This document shows, piece by piece, positions 7,510 through 16,982 of a DNA stretch of 38,701 bases (positions are counted from its first letter, which is position 1; the number at the start of each line of letters is the position of its first letter). The notes under the pieces were generated by a model that worked only from the letters and a program-made list of their open reading frames with translations, had not been told where the DNA came from and made no database searches. This stretch comes from Methanogenium sp. (GTDB lineage Archaea; Halobacteriota; Methanomicrobia; Methanomicrobiales; Methanomicrobiaceae). Made by a program: the position numbers and the translations under genes. The stretch is taken from contig JAUVCV010000024.1 in assembly GCA_030595665.1 (NCBI GenBank), positions 1-38,701 of the forward strand, written 5' to 3'.

Positions 7510-10247
7510 TTCAGCTGCTCAACAATCATCTGGCGCCCGACAGCAAGTGCCTCATCAAGAGACTCCGCCGAGGCACCGCTTCCCTGTGCAAGAGACGGTT
7601 TCCCGCCTCCTTTTCCACCAAGCATACCACATACCCGGCGTACAATCTCACCAGCGTTCACCTGCTCCACACCGGATGCAACCACAACATGCACATGATC
7701 TCCCACGCCTGCGAGAAGGGCAACGCCCCCTTCGTTTGCATACGCGGTTGCCATCGAAACAACCTCTTTGGGAGAAGCATTTACGACATGTATCGTGACA
7801 CTCACACCAGCGATATCTTCCACAGGAATACTGGCAATCTCCAGTTCGGCGATCTTCTTCTGCAGGCGCTCAATATCCTTTCTCTGCTCCTTCCACTCAG
7901 TGAAGAACCGGTCAACAGATGTTGGAAGATTATCGCGCTGAACACTCAGCGTTGCAACCGAAGAGTCAACCAGCCCTTCAAGCCACTGATTGTATGCAAC
8001 AGCGGCCATGCCTGCGGAAAATTCGATACGTTCAATACCGTCCTGCACATGCTCCAGGCGCATAATCCGCACCGAACCAATCTGGCCGGTACTGCTGCAG
8101 TGTGTACCGGCACAGGCCTGCACATCACCTCCTACCCGGACGATACGAATGCGGGCGCCCGGTGGTACACCACCCTGATACAGATCAAACCCGTATTTCT
8201 GCTCTGCTGTGGTTCGGTCTTCCCAGTTGATGCGCACCGGGATGTCATTTAACACCATCCGGTTTGCGGCATTCTCAATCAGCTTCAGTTCATTCCCGGT
8301 GACGTGACGGAAATGCCGAATGTCAAGGCGTGAACTCTCAACTCCTTTCTGGGCACCTGCCTGGTGGATATGCGGGCCGAGCACCTCTTTTGCAGCATGC
8401 AGAAGGACATGAGTACCGGTATGATGGCGCATCATCGTCTTCCGGCGATCCTCATCAATCGTTCCTTTGATATGTTCACCGCGTTTGAGGGATTCACCGG
8501 TTATATGATGTAAAATCACATTACCAACTTTTACGACACCGTCAACCTTATTGATCCCCTCTTCAGAGACAATTTTACCGACATCTGCCGGCTGGCCACC
8601 GCCCTCCGGGTAAAAGAGCGTCTGGTCAAGCACCAGGTACTCATCAAACTGGTCGAGCACCATGGCATCAAAATCGGTCGCCTGCGGGAGGTCATAATAC
8701 AGCATCTTTGTGGCAGGCAAAGCCTCAATCCTCTCACGGATTGCGGCATATGGGTCCTCCTTATTTTCTGACTCCTCAGATTCTGAATGCACATCTGCAA
8801 TCAGGGAATAGAAGTTATCCGGAAGGTCCACGCCTGCGCCCTCTTTCTCAGCGATGTCACGCACGATCTCAGGCGGAATGCCGTGGGAGTCATACAGCAT
8901 AATCAGTTCATCAAGAGGGATGGGCAGATTCTTCTGTTTATAGGCTCTTGCAGCCTTCTGGACGATTCTGCCGCCGCGTTCCATCGTGACAGCATACTTC
9001 TCCTCTTCGTTTTTGATGATTTCCCGAACAACATTGATTTCCTGTTCAAAGGAGGAAAAACCTATTTTCTGCATCTGGAATTCAATGAGGTCAGCAAGAT
9101 TTTCATCCATATCGATCTCATTCATCATCCGCAGCGTCCGCCTGAGCACCAGACGGGCGAGATACCCTTCCTGCGCATTGGACGGCACAATACAGTCCCC
9201 GAGCATATAGGCAAGACAGCGGGTGTGATCAGCAATCGCATAGATACGCTCGATGGGAGCAATCATGTCCTGCAGTTTCTGATATGGCACTCCGATATTC
9301 TTTGCCACCGTCTTTCGCATCTCATAGAGATTGGAACCGGTAATATCCATGAGCCCTGCATACTTCGCATTCAGCGCGAGAATACGGGTAAATTCGGCGT
9401 TATTAAGGAGATTGGCGAGGTTTGCAGACTTAATCAGACGACTTATCAGTTCGGGGAAGACTGCGTCATAAACCGTCGGACTGCCCTGCGAGGCCCAGAC
9501 CATACGTTCCAGGCCATATCCGGTATCAACAATCCGCAGGTCCATCGGATAATAGGGCACACCCTCCATGTCAACGGGTTCCCTGCCGTTGTTACGTTTT
9601 GTCATGCTCATAAAGACAAGAGTTGCCACTTCCAGCCCGCCGATAAGAACCTCAACACTGGGGCCGGCATTTCCACCACCGATCCAGGGGTGTTCCTTGT
9701 ATGTCACCCGGTTCAGGTCAGCCCCGACAGATGCAAGAAACCGGTCACAGAGGCTGACGGTCTCGTCCTTCCAGTATATATTATTTTTATCCGTGTTGAA
9801 CGCATGATGCGCCATCATCTCAAACGTAGTCAGATGGCGACCCGACCGCCCCACCGAATCAAGATCATTAAGCCTGATACAGGGCTGAGATATGGTCAGG
9901 GGATTTGCAGGCGGGGGCACCTCACCATTGGTCACATACGGCTGGAAATCTGCAATGGATGCAATGGTGAGATAGATATCATCACGCCAGCGGGCAGCCA
10001 CCGGATAGCGCTCGATTCTTGTATGACCGTTCTGTTCAAAAAAACTGAGATATGCTTCACGCATCTCGTCAACGGTATGGGGAGAGAAGAGGGGGTTGCC
10101 AATAAATGAATAGGGTTCACATGGTGCATCACCACAGTATTCACGCTCAGGGTCCCGTGTCCAGAACGCTGAACCACAGGCCTTACATATCTTCCTGACC
10201 AGACCGTTCTCTCTGAAATATTCAAGCTGGTATTCTTCCTCGAGCAT
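7506..10247 (-). CDS. alaS: Alanyl-tRNA synthetase, archaeal type
   Basis: The 913-residue class II synthetase charges tRNA-Ala and edits mischarged Ser/Gly. It has an archaeal N-terminal zinc-binding extension (Cys21, Cys24, Cys38, Cys43) and the aminoacylation core, including SQPCIRLNDLDSVGRSGRH (120-138) and DTGYGLERMVW (241-251). The editing domain metal ligands are HHTGTH (608-613) and CAGTH (712-716). The C-terminal C-Ala domain has the glycine-rich GGKGGGKPSLAQGSG motif near the end. The length is usual for archaea. It is the first gene of a two-gene transcript with the membrane regulator. AT-rich sequence at about 10255-10275 is a likely promoter. Confidence 0.97.
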   Translation of the reverse strand: MLEEEYQLEYFRENGLVRKICKACGSAFWTRDPEREYCGDAPCEPYSFIGNPLFSPHTVDEMREAYLSFFEQNGHTRIERYPVAARWRDDIYLTIASIADFQPYVTNGEVPPPANPLTISQPCIRLNDLDSVGRSGRHLTTFEMMAHHAFNTDKNNIYWKDETVSLCDRFLASVGADLNRVTYKEHPWIGGGNAGPSVEVLIGGLEVATLVFMSMTKRNNGREPVDMEGVPYYPMDLRIVDTGYGLERMVWASQGSPTVYDAVFPELISRLIKSANLANLLNNAEFTRILALNAKYAGLMDITGSNLYEMRKTVAKNIGVPYQKLQDMIAPIERIYAIADHTRCLAYMLGDCIVPSNAQEGYLARLVLRRTLRMMNEIDMDENLADLIEFQMQKIGFSSFEQEINVVREIIKNEEEKYAVTMERGGRIVQKAARAYKQKNLPIPLDELIMLYDSHGIPPEIVRDIAEKEGAGVDLPDNFYSLIADVHSESEESENKEDPYAAIRERIEALPATKMLYYDLPQATDFDAMVLDQFDEYLVLDQTLFYPEGGGQPADVGKIVSEEGINKVDGVVKVGNVILHHITGESLKRGEHIKGTIDEDRRKTMMRHHTGTHVLLHAAKEVLGPHIHQAGAQKGVESSRLDIRHFRHVTGNELKLIENAANRMVLNDIPVRINWEDRTTAEQKYGFDLYQGGVPPGARIRIVRVGGDVQACAGTHCSSTGQIGSVRIMRLEHVQDGIERIEFSAGMAAVAYNQWLEGLVDSSVATLSVQRDNLPTSVDRFFTEWKEQRKDIERLQKKIAELEIASIPVEDIAGVSVTIHVVNASPKEVVSMATAYANEGGVALLAGVGDHVHVVVASGVEQVNAGEIVRRVCGMLGGKGGGKPSLAQGSGASAESLDEALAVGRQMIVEQLK

Positions 10248-10316
10248 TGGTAATCACAATATCCTGAATATAATAATCACCACGGGATCTCATATAGTGT
10301 TTGTTTCTCACGGTTT

Positions 10317-10601
10317 TCATATTAAATCCTGATACCATTCGTCACGCTGTACAATCGTCCCAAGCGCTTTTGCCGTCCTGTACGCAAGAATATGCCAGCA
10401 TTGCAGCCCCCGGTACATAAAATCACCACAGGTGCAGAAGTCCTCATCCACAACATAGGTGTCAGAGGTGCCAATGACCACACAGAAGTCACGATACTGG
10501 ATTACCTGCCCGTTTTTTGCAGCAAACACCGCCTTGTCACCCTTAGTGTCATAGAGACGGCAGACCTCGGCGACCATCCATTCCGCGTCACTGTCGCTCA
10601 T
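10317..10601 (-). CDS. SWIM zinc-finger protein
   Basis: This small 94-residue protein carries a SWIM motif, C-x-C-x9-C-x-H (Cys56, Cys58, Cys68, His70, within DFCTCGDFMYRGLQCWHIL). SWIM fingers bind DNA or proteins; in archaea stand-alone copies are sometimes linked to recombination proteins such as RadA paralogs, which are not seen here. The ATG at 10601 overlaps the TGA of the upstream nif3-like gene (TGATG), so the two are translationally coupled. The specific function is unknown. Confidence 0.82.
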   Translation of the reverse strand: MSDSDAEWMVAEVCRLYDTKGDKAVFAAKNGQVIQYRDFCVVIGTSDTYVVDEDFCTCGDFMYRGLQCWHILAYRTAKALGTIVQRDEWYQDLI

Positions 10602-11305
10602 CAGTGCTGCACCATTGCAGGGATGTCTTCAAGAAAAGTCCACCCCATCCGCATGGCAAGCATCCGCATTCCCGGCGCTTCGGTTGCATAGTGGGTGGAT
10701 TCAATGAGGGGAATTCCTGAAGAACGGATGACACTGTGTTTCAGTTCAGCCGAGAGGAATGCCTCTGCACCCTGTGCTTCAGCCTCACATATGAGATCCG
10801 GAGAAAAACATGAACCCCCGGCAACGGCAAGACGGCAGGGCACATGCACATCCCCGTATATCCGGAGGGGCGCACCCAAAAGGTCTGCCACTTCATCCAG
10901 AGAATGAGTGAGTGTGCCGATGACGCCCAGCGAGAGGGGCATAACACCGGTAAGATGGAGCGTTTCTGCCAGTGCATCATTGATGCCGCCCTCTGCATGG
11001 TCAAAATTGGTGTGCATCGCATAGACATTCAGCCCTCCGGCAAGGGCCGTCCCTATGATTCGTCCGGATTCGCCCCCGATGCAGGTAAGAGGACTCCATA
11101 TAGGAGTGTGATGCACGACAAGTATATCAGCCCCCTCTGCAACCGCCGCCCTGACCACAGAGAGTGTCGCATCAAGAGCACAGCACACGGTATTCACCTC
11201 ATCCTGCCCTTCTATAATACGGCCGATTCTGCCACAATCGAACTCTTCTGCAAGCTCCGGCGGCGCAATCTCTTCAAGCATTGCAATAAAATCAGCAATC
11301 TGCAT
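10601..11305 (-). CDS. Nif3-like dinuclear metal-centre protein
   Basis: The product belongs to the Nif3/YbgI family (often annotated GTP cyclohydrolase I type 2-like). Metal-ligand blocks are visible: DILVVHHTPIW in the N-terminal half, HTNFDHAEGGIND in the middle, and SAELKHS with ESTHYATEAPG near the C-terminus. The histidines and glutamates in these blocks bind two metal ions in solved homologues. No physiological reaction is agreed for the family. I choose the ATG at 11305 (MQIADFIAML); an upstream in-frame TTG at 11326 would add seven unconserved hydrophobic residues. It is the first gene of a two-gene operon with the SWIM protein. A TATTCCC-flanked AT stretch upstream may be its promoter. 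Confidence 0.85.
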   Translation of the reverse strand: MQIADFIAMLEEIAPPELAEEFDCGRIGRIIEGQDEVNTVCCALDATLSVVRAAVAEGADILVVHHTPIWSPLTCIGGESGRIIGTALAGGLNVYAMHTNFDHAEGGINDALAETLHLTGVMPLSLGVIGTLTHSLDEVADLLGAPLRIYGDVHVPCRLAVAGGSCFSPDLICEAEAQGAEAFLSAELKHSVIRSSGIPLIESTHYATEAPGMRMLAMRMGWTFLEDIPAMVQH

Positions 11306-11449
11306 AACGAATATGTAGAGAAACAACCGGGAATAAAGGTATGGATCAGGGAGGGAGGAAAAAGAGAGATAATGGCATCAGGCAAACACGGGCATTACTG
11401 AAGGTAATAAATGCAAGCATTAATTATGCGCAGTAGCATATCATAGACT

Positions 11450-12958
11450 ATGGAAAAGACCATTGAACTCATCAACACCCGCATTCGTGATGGCAATGCC
11501 CGGGCGGTCCGGGCGGATCAGATGCCGGATATTGTTGATGAACTGGGCGTGGAGGGCGCACTCAGGGAAGTCGATGTGGTAACAACCGGCACGTTCGGCG
11601 CCATGTGCTCCTCCGGTGCATTCTTCAATTTCGGCCATTCAGATCCTCCGATACGAATGGAGAAGGTGTGGATGAACGAAGTGGAGGCATATGCCGGCAT
11701 CGCGGCTGTAGACGCCTACCTTGGTGCCACCCAGAAATCAGAGACACGGGGCATCTCATACGGCGGCGCCCATGTGCTCGAGGATCTTGTCGCAGGAAAC
11801 TCAGTCCGACTGCGTGCACAGTCAAAGGGAACCGACTGCTATCCCCGGAAAACACTGGATATTGATCTGAACCTTGAGGATATGAACCAGGCCACCATGG
11901 TCAATCCGCGCAACTCCTATCAGTCATATGTGGCAGCATCCAACACCACTGACCGGACCCTCTATACCTATATGGGCACCCTTTTGCCAAATGCAGGAAA
12001 CGTCTCGTACTCCGGTGCCGGATGTCTTTCTCCTATCCCCAATGACCCCGGGCTGCGCATCATCGGCAGTGGTGTCCCGATATTCCTCTGTGGCGCTGAG
12101 GGTATGATCATCGGGGAAGGCACCCAGACATCACCCGGCAATGGTTTCGCCAACCTGATGACGACAGGGAATATGAACGATATGTCCACCGATTTCCTCA
12201 GGGCTGCCACATTCAAGGGATATAACAGCACGCTCTATGTCGGCCTCGGGGTTCCCATACCCGTTCTCGACGAAGACGTGGTGCGCCGGACGGCTGTCCG
12301 TGATGAAGACCTGAAGACCACCATTGCAGATTATGGCGTCCCCAGCCGGGACCGGCCAACCCTGCGTGAAGTCACCTACGCCGAACTAAAGAGCGGACAT
12401 GTGGAAATGGACGGTGAAGAAGTGAAGACGTCGTCTCTTTCATCATACAAGAAAGCGCTTGAGGTCGCAGATGAACTGAAAGCATGGGTCGAGAGTGGAA
12501 AAATGGAGCTCGCCCTTCCCACCCGCAGAATGGATACGAAAAAGACCCCACGCCCAATGCGTGACCGGGCACGTGCACCCCAGGTCCGTGACATCATGAA
12601 CACAAGCCTCGTCACCATCAGCGAAGACGAGGACATCCAGACAGCGGCAAAACGACTGCTCAGAGGGGAAACAAATCATCTCCCGGTGCTTGACGATACA
12701 AACCGGCTGGTTGGCATTGTCACCACCTTTGACATCTCAAAGGCCGTGGCATCCAACGGGAAGGGTGACACCGTGCGTGACATCATGACAAAACGGGTGA
12801 TATATACGTCACCTGCTGAGGCAGTGGATGTAGCCACCCACAAACTGGAGAGAAACAATATCAGTGCCCTTCCTGTTGTGGACGAAAACGGCAAACTGGT
12901 AGGCATTCTTTCGGCAATTAATCTGAGCAAACTATTTGAACGGGGGTGGAAGCAATGA
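11450..12958 (+). CDS. Homocysteine biosynthesis protein (COG1900/DUF39) with two CBS domains
   Basis: The 502-residue protein has an N-terminal DUF39 domain (1-360), including TTGTFGAMCSSGAFFNFGH and GISYGGAHVLEDLV, and a C-terminal pair of CBS domains (about 378-432 and 442-497). Cys53 and Cys130 (KGTDCYP) sit where the family has conserved cysteines. The Methanosarcina homologue (MA1821) is required, with its ferredoxin partner, to turn aspartate semialdehyde and sulfide into homocysteine in methanogens. The CBS pair probably senses an adenosyl ligand. This is the first gene of a three-gene operon. An AT-rich box (TTAATTATG region, about 11420-11428) lies upstream, and the next gene starts in its stop codon. 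Confidence 0.92.
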   Translation: MEKTIELINTRIRDGNARAVRADQMPDIVDELGVEGALREVDVVTTGTFGAMCSSGAFFNFGHSDPPIRMEKVWMNEVEAYAGIAAVDAYLGATQKSETRGISYGGAHVLEDLVAGNSVRLRAQSKGTDCYPRKTLDIDLNLEDMNQATMVNPRNSYQSYVAASNTTDRTLYTYMGTLLPNAGNVSYSGAGCLSPIPNDPGLRIIGSGVPIFLCGAEGMIIGEGTQTSPGNGFANLMTTGNMNDMSTDFLRAATFKGYNSTLYVGLGVPIPVLDEDVVRRTAVRDEDLKTTIADYGVPSRDRPTLREVTYAELKSGHVEMDGEEVKTSSLSSYKKALEVADELKAWVESGKMELALPTRRMDTKKTPRPMRDRARAPQVRDIMNTSLVTISEDEDIQTAAKRLLRGETNHLPVLDDTNRLVGIVTTFDISKAVASNGKGDTVRDIMTKRVIYTSPAEAVDVATHKLERNNISALPVVDENGKLVGILSAINLSKLFERGWKQ

Positions 12959-13341
12959 AACTCTTAGTCACATTTTCCAAAAAAGGCGGCAAACAGCCAC
13001 TCATTGCTCAGACCGTGAAGGATACGGGTGTGCTTATAAACGTAGAGCGGGCATTTATCGATTCAAACGAAGGTGAAGTCTTAATCAGCATCCCTGACAA
13101 GGATACGAAGATCATCTGTGATGCGATGAAGAAGGCAGGTGCACGCGTGAAAAAGATGGAAGACTCCGTTATCAGAGACGAGTCTGAGTGCGTAAACTGT
13201 GGTGCATGCATCAGTGTCTGCCCGCAGGATGTGCTCTCCTTTGATGAGACATGGACGCTCTGTGTTGACGGTTCAAAGTGTGTCCTCTGCGGCAAATGTG
13301 TGGATGCCTGCCCTCACCAGGCACTCTCACTTTTGCCATGA
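12955..13341 (+). CDS. NIL-domain ferredoxin, partner of the homocysteine biosynthesis protein
   Basis: The 128-residue protein has an N-terminal NIL domain (about 1-70, ferredoxin-like fold). A two-cluster ferredoxin follows, with CVNCGACISVCP and CVLCGKCVDACP, enough cysteines for two [4Fe-4S] centres. It is the counterpart of Methanosarcina MA1822, the electron or sulfur-transfer partner in protein-dependent homocysteine formation. I choose the ATG at 12955, which overlaps the upstream TGA (ATGA), with GGGGGTGG at about 12941-12948 as ribosome site. An earlier in-frame GTG at 12946 is less likely. The UPF0280 gene starts inside its own stop. Confidence 0.93.
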   Translation: MKLLVTFSKKGGKQPLIAQTVKDTGVLINVERAFIDSNEGEVLISIPDKDTKIICDAMKKAGARVKKMEDSVIRDESECVNCGACISVCPQDVLSFDETWTLCVDGSKCVLCGKCVDACPHQALSLLP

Positions 13342-14045
13342 TCCGGGAGCATTTTCAGTACCGGACAACCATCACCACCCTCCTCGCTGAAGAGGAGGCA
13401 CATATAAAAGCAGCAAAAATTGCAATGGTGGACGCCCGGAGTGAACTGGAACGCGAGATACTCCGGGACCCCTTTTTTGGGTCAACCTATGACCCGTACA
13501 TAACTGAGATATCCTCGCCGGTGGCACAGCGGATGGCCGCCGCATCAAAACCCGCAGGAGTCGGCCCGATGGCCGCAGTCGCAGGAACAATTGCATGGTA
13601 CGGTGTGGAAGCGATGCAGGATGCCGGAGCCACCTTTGCCGTGATTGATAATGGTGGTGACATCGCCCTTATTGCAGACCGCGATGTCACCATCGGCATT
13701 CATGCAGGTATCTCACCCTTCTCCGGGAAGCTTGCCTTCCGCATTCCGCCACAGGACACCATACTGGGCATCTGCACCTCCTCTGCCACTGTGGGCCCGT
13801 CAGTCTCATTTGGAACAGCCGATGCCGTTACCGTATTCTCCCGGAACGTATCCCTTGCAGACGCCTGGGCAACATCGCTGTGCAATGACTTTACCAAATG
13901 CTCAGATGAATTTTTTCAGGCGCGTGACCTCAGAGACATATGCGGCATCTGTGCTATTGCAGGTGACATCCTCTGCCAGTGGGGCACCCTCCCGGAGATT
14001 GTACAGGCATCTGTTGATCCCGGTCTGATTACTGCAGGCAGATAA
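13338..14045 (+). CDS. UPF0280 (COG2122) protein, third member of the homocysteine set
   Basis: The 235-residue protein is related to the ApbE fold. It shows GPMAAVAGTIAWYGVEAM, the aspartate/asparagine-rich AVIDNGGDIAL, and GICTSSATVGPSVSFGTADAVTVF (shown in parts: GICTSSATVG, SVSFGTADAVTV). The Methanosarcina member (MA1715) has been genetically linked to homocysteine synthesis together with the COG1900 and NIL-ferredoxin proteins. All three genes are consecutive here with 4-base overlaps, which supports one function. The true start is the ATG at 13338 in the ferredoxin stop; a longer frame from 13278 overlaps the ferredoxin and is not needed. The biochemical role is unproven; ApbE-like flavin or metal handling is possible. 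Confidence 0.9.
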   Translation: MIREHFQYRTTITTLLAEEEAHIKAAKIAMVDARSELEREILRDPFFGSTYDPYITEISSPVAQRMAAASKPAGVGPMAAVAGTIAWYGVEAMQDAGATFAVIDNGGDIALIADRDVTIGIHAGISPFSGKLAFRIPPQDTILGICTSSATVGPSVSFGTADAVTVFSRNVSLADAWATSLCNDFTKCSDEFFQARDLRDICGICAIAGDILCQWGTLPEIVQASVDPGLITAGR

Positions 14046-14080
14046 CAAAAAAAATAACGAAAAAAATAAAAAAAATACAA
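14044..14080 (-). terminator. Triple T-tract terminator for the 14087-14476 gene
   Basis: Three runs of seven to nine A residues on the plus strand (T on the minus strand) lie between two convergent genes and directly after the minus-strand stop. This is a strong archaeal oligo-T terminator for the minus-strand gene. Confidence 0.6.
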
Positions 14081-14086
14081 CAGAGA

Positions 14087-14476
14087 TCAGGCGTTGTCCA
14101 CCCATTCTGCTGCGTCCTGGTATGCGCCTTTCCCACTGAAGGTCACGAGCGCTTCTTCCCCGTCAGTAACAACCATCTCGGGAAGAGCATCCGCAACACG
14201 GAACCAGATTTCATATATATCGCGCTCCTCAATCAGCACACCTTTTGAAAGTGATGATGCAGACGAGAGCATGAGGCGTTCTGCTGCAAGAATATCCGGT
14301 TCATACCAGAAGAAATACCAGAATACCTGATAGGCGTTCAGAAAATCAGAGACCAGTAATTCGTTTCTCACACCTTCGTCCAGCTCATCAAGGACAGATG
14401 CCAGCTTTGCCACATCCTCGTCACTGATTGTGAGCATCCTGTCGGCAAGCTCTGCCAGTTCAAAATAATCGGTCAT
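14087..14476 (-). CDS. Small acidic protein of unknown function
   Basis: The 129-residue protein is strongly acidic and predicted mostly helical, with a central aromatic patch (YQVFWYFFWYEPD, about 49-61). It has no signal peptide, membrane segment or metal motif. I do not recognise a family. The aromatic patch between acidic helices suggests a protein-interaction surface, which is only inference. The ATG at 14476 is preceded by a purine-rich stretch (GGCAGG). It is monocistronic, convergent with the homocysteine operon and divergent from the tfe operon. Confidence 0.72.
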   Translation of the reverse strand: MTDYFELAELADRMLTISDEDVAKLASVLDELDEGVRNELLVSDFLNAYQVFWYFFWYEPDILAAERLMLSSASSLSKGVLIEERDIYEIWFRVADALPEMVVTDGEEALVTFSGKGAYQDAAEWVDNA

Positions 14477-14574
14477 ATCCTGCCTGCCTGTTACTCATAA
14501 AAATCTCTCTTCTGTTGTTGTTGCACCATGAAACGGTAAAAAACTATATGCCCACATCCGGGTAATCTTTCAAT

Positions 14575-14862
14575 GTGCGAGCAGAAGACAGAGATTGGCA
14601 GATATACCATATTATCGCAGATAAATCCGAAATAACCGTGGATGAAGTTTGCAAACTGACTGGCAGAGAAGAAAGCATTGCAGAAGAATCACTAGAGCGG
14701 CTGAACAGATATGGCCTTATTTCACGAAAAGAAGACAAATACGCAGCAAACTCCATCCAGGCATTTATGATCACTGCAGAAATGAAACGGGCAATGAAGG
14801 ACTCACCCATCTACATGGAAGATGGGGTCATTAAAGTCAAAAAAGAAGGGGGGAACAAATAA
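14575..14862 (+). CDS. Small winged-helix DNA-binding protein heading the trm56-tfe operon
   Basis: The 95-residue protein is one winged-helix domain: [19 protein letters not shown] is the helix-turn-helix entry, [14 protein letters not shown] the recognition helix and wing start. The tail is basic ([11 protein letters not shown]). It starts with GTG at 14575. A TATA-like AAAAACTATATG (about 14539-14550) lies about 26 bases before the start region and no Shine-Dalgarno is visible, so a leaderless transcript is likely. Its position at the head of an operon with a tRNA methyltransferase and TFE suggests a regulator of that operon. This is inference. Confidence 0.8.
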   Translation: MRAEDRDWQIYHIIADKSEITVDEVCKLTGREESIAEESLERLNRYGLISRKEDKYAANSIQAFMITAEMKRAMKDSPIYMEDGVIKVKKEGGNK

Positions 14863-14863
14863 A

Positions 14864-15388
14864 ATGGTATCAGATGTACGGGTCCTGCGGCTGGGCCACC
14901 GGCCGGAACGTGACCAGCGGGTAACAACACATGTGGCTCTCACCGCCCGGGCGCTGGGGGCAAAAGGCATGTACCTTGCAGCAGACGACAAGGGCGTGCG
15001 CCAGTCAGCGACAGATGTCGCCAATCGCTGGGGCGGCACCTTCTTTGTTGAGAATAATGTCTCATGGAAGAAGGTCATCCGCGAATGGAAAGATGCCGGG
15101 GGCGTTGTCGTTCACCTGACAATGTACGGCCTGCGAATGACCGATGCCATCGGTGAAATCAAAGAACACGAAAAAGTGCTTGTTGTCGTCGGGGCAGAGA
15201 AAGTCCCCTCTGACATCTACAACCTTGCCGACTACAATATTTCGGTCACCACACAGCCCCACTCAGAGATCTCAAGCCTGGCCCTCATCCTCGACAGGCT
15301 CTTTGACGGAAATGAACTGAACCGCGAATATCCCGATGCAGAGATGGTAATAATCCCGACAGAACATGGCAAGAGGTTTGAGGATTGA
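14864..15388 (+). CDS. trm56: tRNA (cytidine-56-2'-O)-methyltransferase
   Basis: The 174-residue SPOUT-class enzyme methylates the 2'-OH of C56 in the T-loop of archaeal tRNAs. Recognisable parts are the start [30 protein letters not shown], the knot strands VVVHLTMYG and [20 protein letters not shown], and [15 protein letters not shown], which is characteristic of the archaeal family. The ATG at 14864 follows GGGGGG at about 14848-14853 and gives the conserved N-terminus; an upstream in-frame GTG/ATG reading from 14822 overlaps the previous gene. It is one base after the winged-helix stop, and the next gene starts in its stop. Confidence 0.93.
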   Translation: MVSDVRVLRLGHRPERDQRVTTHVALTARALGAKGMYLAADDKGVRQSATDVANRWGGTFFVENNVSWKKVIREWKDAGGVVVHLTMYGLRMTDAIGEIKEHEKVLVVVGAEKVPSDIYNLADYNISVTTQPHSEISSLALILDRLFDGNELNREYPDAEMVIIPTEHGKRFED

Positions 15389-16470
15389 AGGGTCGAATCC
15401 TTGTTGCAGGGTTTGCAACCCGCCACGTGGTCAGGTCTGCCTATGCCACAGGCTTTGAGGTCTATGCCATCGACCATTTCTGTGACCAGGACCTCACCTG
15501 GTACACAAAAGAACACCAGACCTTTGAGGAACTGGCTGAATTACCGGACATCATCGCGGATATGTGTTCGCGGTATACGTTTGATGCCATCGTCACCACC
15601 TCCGGCGCAGAAGATATGGACATAGGGCAAACCGTCTGCGGGACACCGCATGATGTGGCTGCCCGGTTCTGCACAAAAACAAGCATCCAGCAGTTCTTTG
15701 AGGAACATGAATTTCCGGTGCCCCCCCTTCTTTCCAAGGGGGAATATCCCGCGTTCATTAAGCCTGACACCGGCGCGGGCGGTTGGCGCAACACGCTTGC
15801 TACCACACCGGACGACGAGGCGGCATGGACTAAGTGCTGGCCGGACACCCCCTATATCCGGCAGACGCCTGTGGAAGGGATTCCCTGCAGTGTCTCCTGT
15901 ATCGCGGACGGCACGTCTGCACGGGCTCTCAGCCTGAACTGCCAGTTCAACCGCGGCGGAGAAGGGGAACGCAGGTTTGGATTTGCAGGAGCCATAACAC
16001 CTTTCCAGCCGAAAGAACGCGAAAGTCTCCTCGCACTTGCAGAGGATATTGCCGCGAAAAGCGGATGTATCGGCTCACTGGGAATTGATTTTATGCTGAC
16101 CGATGACGGCATCCGCACCATTGAAATCAACCCACGGTTCCAGGCAACGCTTGACATCGTAGAGATGAGTACAGGCATAAATATCTTTAATCTGCACCGC
16201 AATGCAGCCCGGGGCATTCTTCCCGCATCCCGGCCAGTCCCAAAAATGACTGCTGTTCGCACCATCATCTTTGCAGAACACGACTGTGTGGTAAAAGATG
16301 ACCTGAAATCACTTCATCCTGACATTGCAGACATCCCATGGCCGGGAACAGAGATTGAAGAGGGAAATGCAGTCCTCAGCGTCTATGGCCGTGGCGCAAA
16401 TGAGGACGAAGCACTCGCAATCTTGGATAAGACTATTACCAGAGTATACAGATATATGAGCAGATGGTAG
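15385..16470 (+). CDS. ATP-grasp domain protein (COG2232-like carboligase)
   Basis: The 361-residue protein has an N-terminal Rossmann-like preATP-grasp domain ([20 protein letters not shown]). The ATP-grasp fold follows: [16 protein letters not shown] is the ATP lysine and glycine loop, and [12 protein letters not shown] the metal-binding Glu/Asn strand. Relatives form carboxylate-amine or thiol bonds using ATP. The substrate is unknown, though its stable place between trm56 and tfe suggests a conserved archaeal role. It starts with TTG at 15385 overlapping the trm56 stop (TTGA), with GAGG about 10 bases upstream. The next gene, tfe, overlaps its end by 7 bases. Confidence 0.85.
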   Translation: MKGRILVAGFATRHVVRSAYATGFEVYAIDHFCDQDLTWYTKEHQTFEELAELPDIIADMCSRYTFDAIVTTSGAEDMDIGQTVCGTPHDVAARFCTKTSIQQFFEEHEFPVPPLLSKGEYPAFIKPDTGAGGWRNTLATTPDDEAAWTKCWPDTPYIRQTPVEGIPCSVSCIADGTSARALSLNCQFNRGGEGERRFGFAGAITPFQPKERESLLALAEDIAAKSGCIGSLGIDFMLTDDGIRTIEINPRFQATLDIVEMSTGINIFNLHRNAARGILPASRPVPKMTAVRTIIFAEHDCVVKDDLKSLHPDIADIPWPGTEIEEGNAVLSVYGRGANEDEALAILDKTITRVYRYMSRW

Positions 16471-16982
16471 AGGAGATAGACGTGCTGGATAATCCTGCAG
16501 TCCGCTCATATTTGATTCGGATGGTAGGAGAAGAAGGACTAACCCTTCTGGAAAATTTTGACCGTACAATTGAAAAGACCGATGAGCAACTGGCCGAGGA
16601 AACCGAAATAAATCTCAATTCAGTCAGAAATACACTGTACACGCTCTACGGGAAGCGTCTTGCCCAATACCGACGGGAAAAAAACCAGGAGACGGGGTGG
16701 CTCACCTATAAGTGGAGACTCAGGCTGGATAACCTGGACGATTCCCTCGCCGAGGACATGGAGAATGCATTTGATAAACTAAGTGAACGGGAAAAGTATG
16801 AAGATGAAAATGACTTTTTCATCTGCAATACCTGTGGTATTGTTTATACATTCACGGATGCCCTTGCAGTCGAGTTCACCTGCGCGTGTGGAACCCATAT
16901 GGAACACTTTGATAACGAACTTCTTCTCAATGCACTCAAAGCACGCGTTGCTGCAATGAGGATTACATTAGGCAAAGTCTGA
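16464..16982 (+). CDS. tfe: Transcription factor E, alpha subunit
   Basis: The 172-residue protein is archaeal TFE, homologous to the N-terminal half of eukaryotic TFIIE-alpha, which helps open promoters with RNA polymerase. It has an extended winged helix (about 1-90; QLAEETEINLNSVRNTLYTL, then YGKRLAQYRR), a coiled linker and a zinc ribbon, FICNTCGIVYTF...FTCACGTHME, supplying C-x2-C and C-x-C ligands. The length matches the family. It overlaps the ATP-grasp gene by 7 bases and its TGA contains the next start (TGATG). Confidence 0.96.
   Translation: MVEEIDVLDNPAVRSYLIRMVGEEGLTLLENFDRTIEKTDEQLAEETEINLNSVRNTLYTLYGKRLAQYRREKNQETGWLTYKWRLRLDNLDDSLAEDMENAFDKLSEREKYEDENDFFICNTCGIVYTFTDALAVEFTCACGTHMEHFDNELLLNALKARVAAMRITLGKV

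Noticed and set aside
8787..10109. Plus-strand open frame of 440 codons opposite alaS
   Set aside because: It is antisense to the strongly supported alaS gene, and its translation (many His, Ile and Arg) shows no family. It is a codon-bias shadow.
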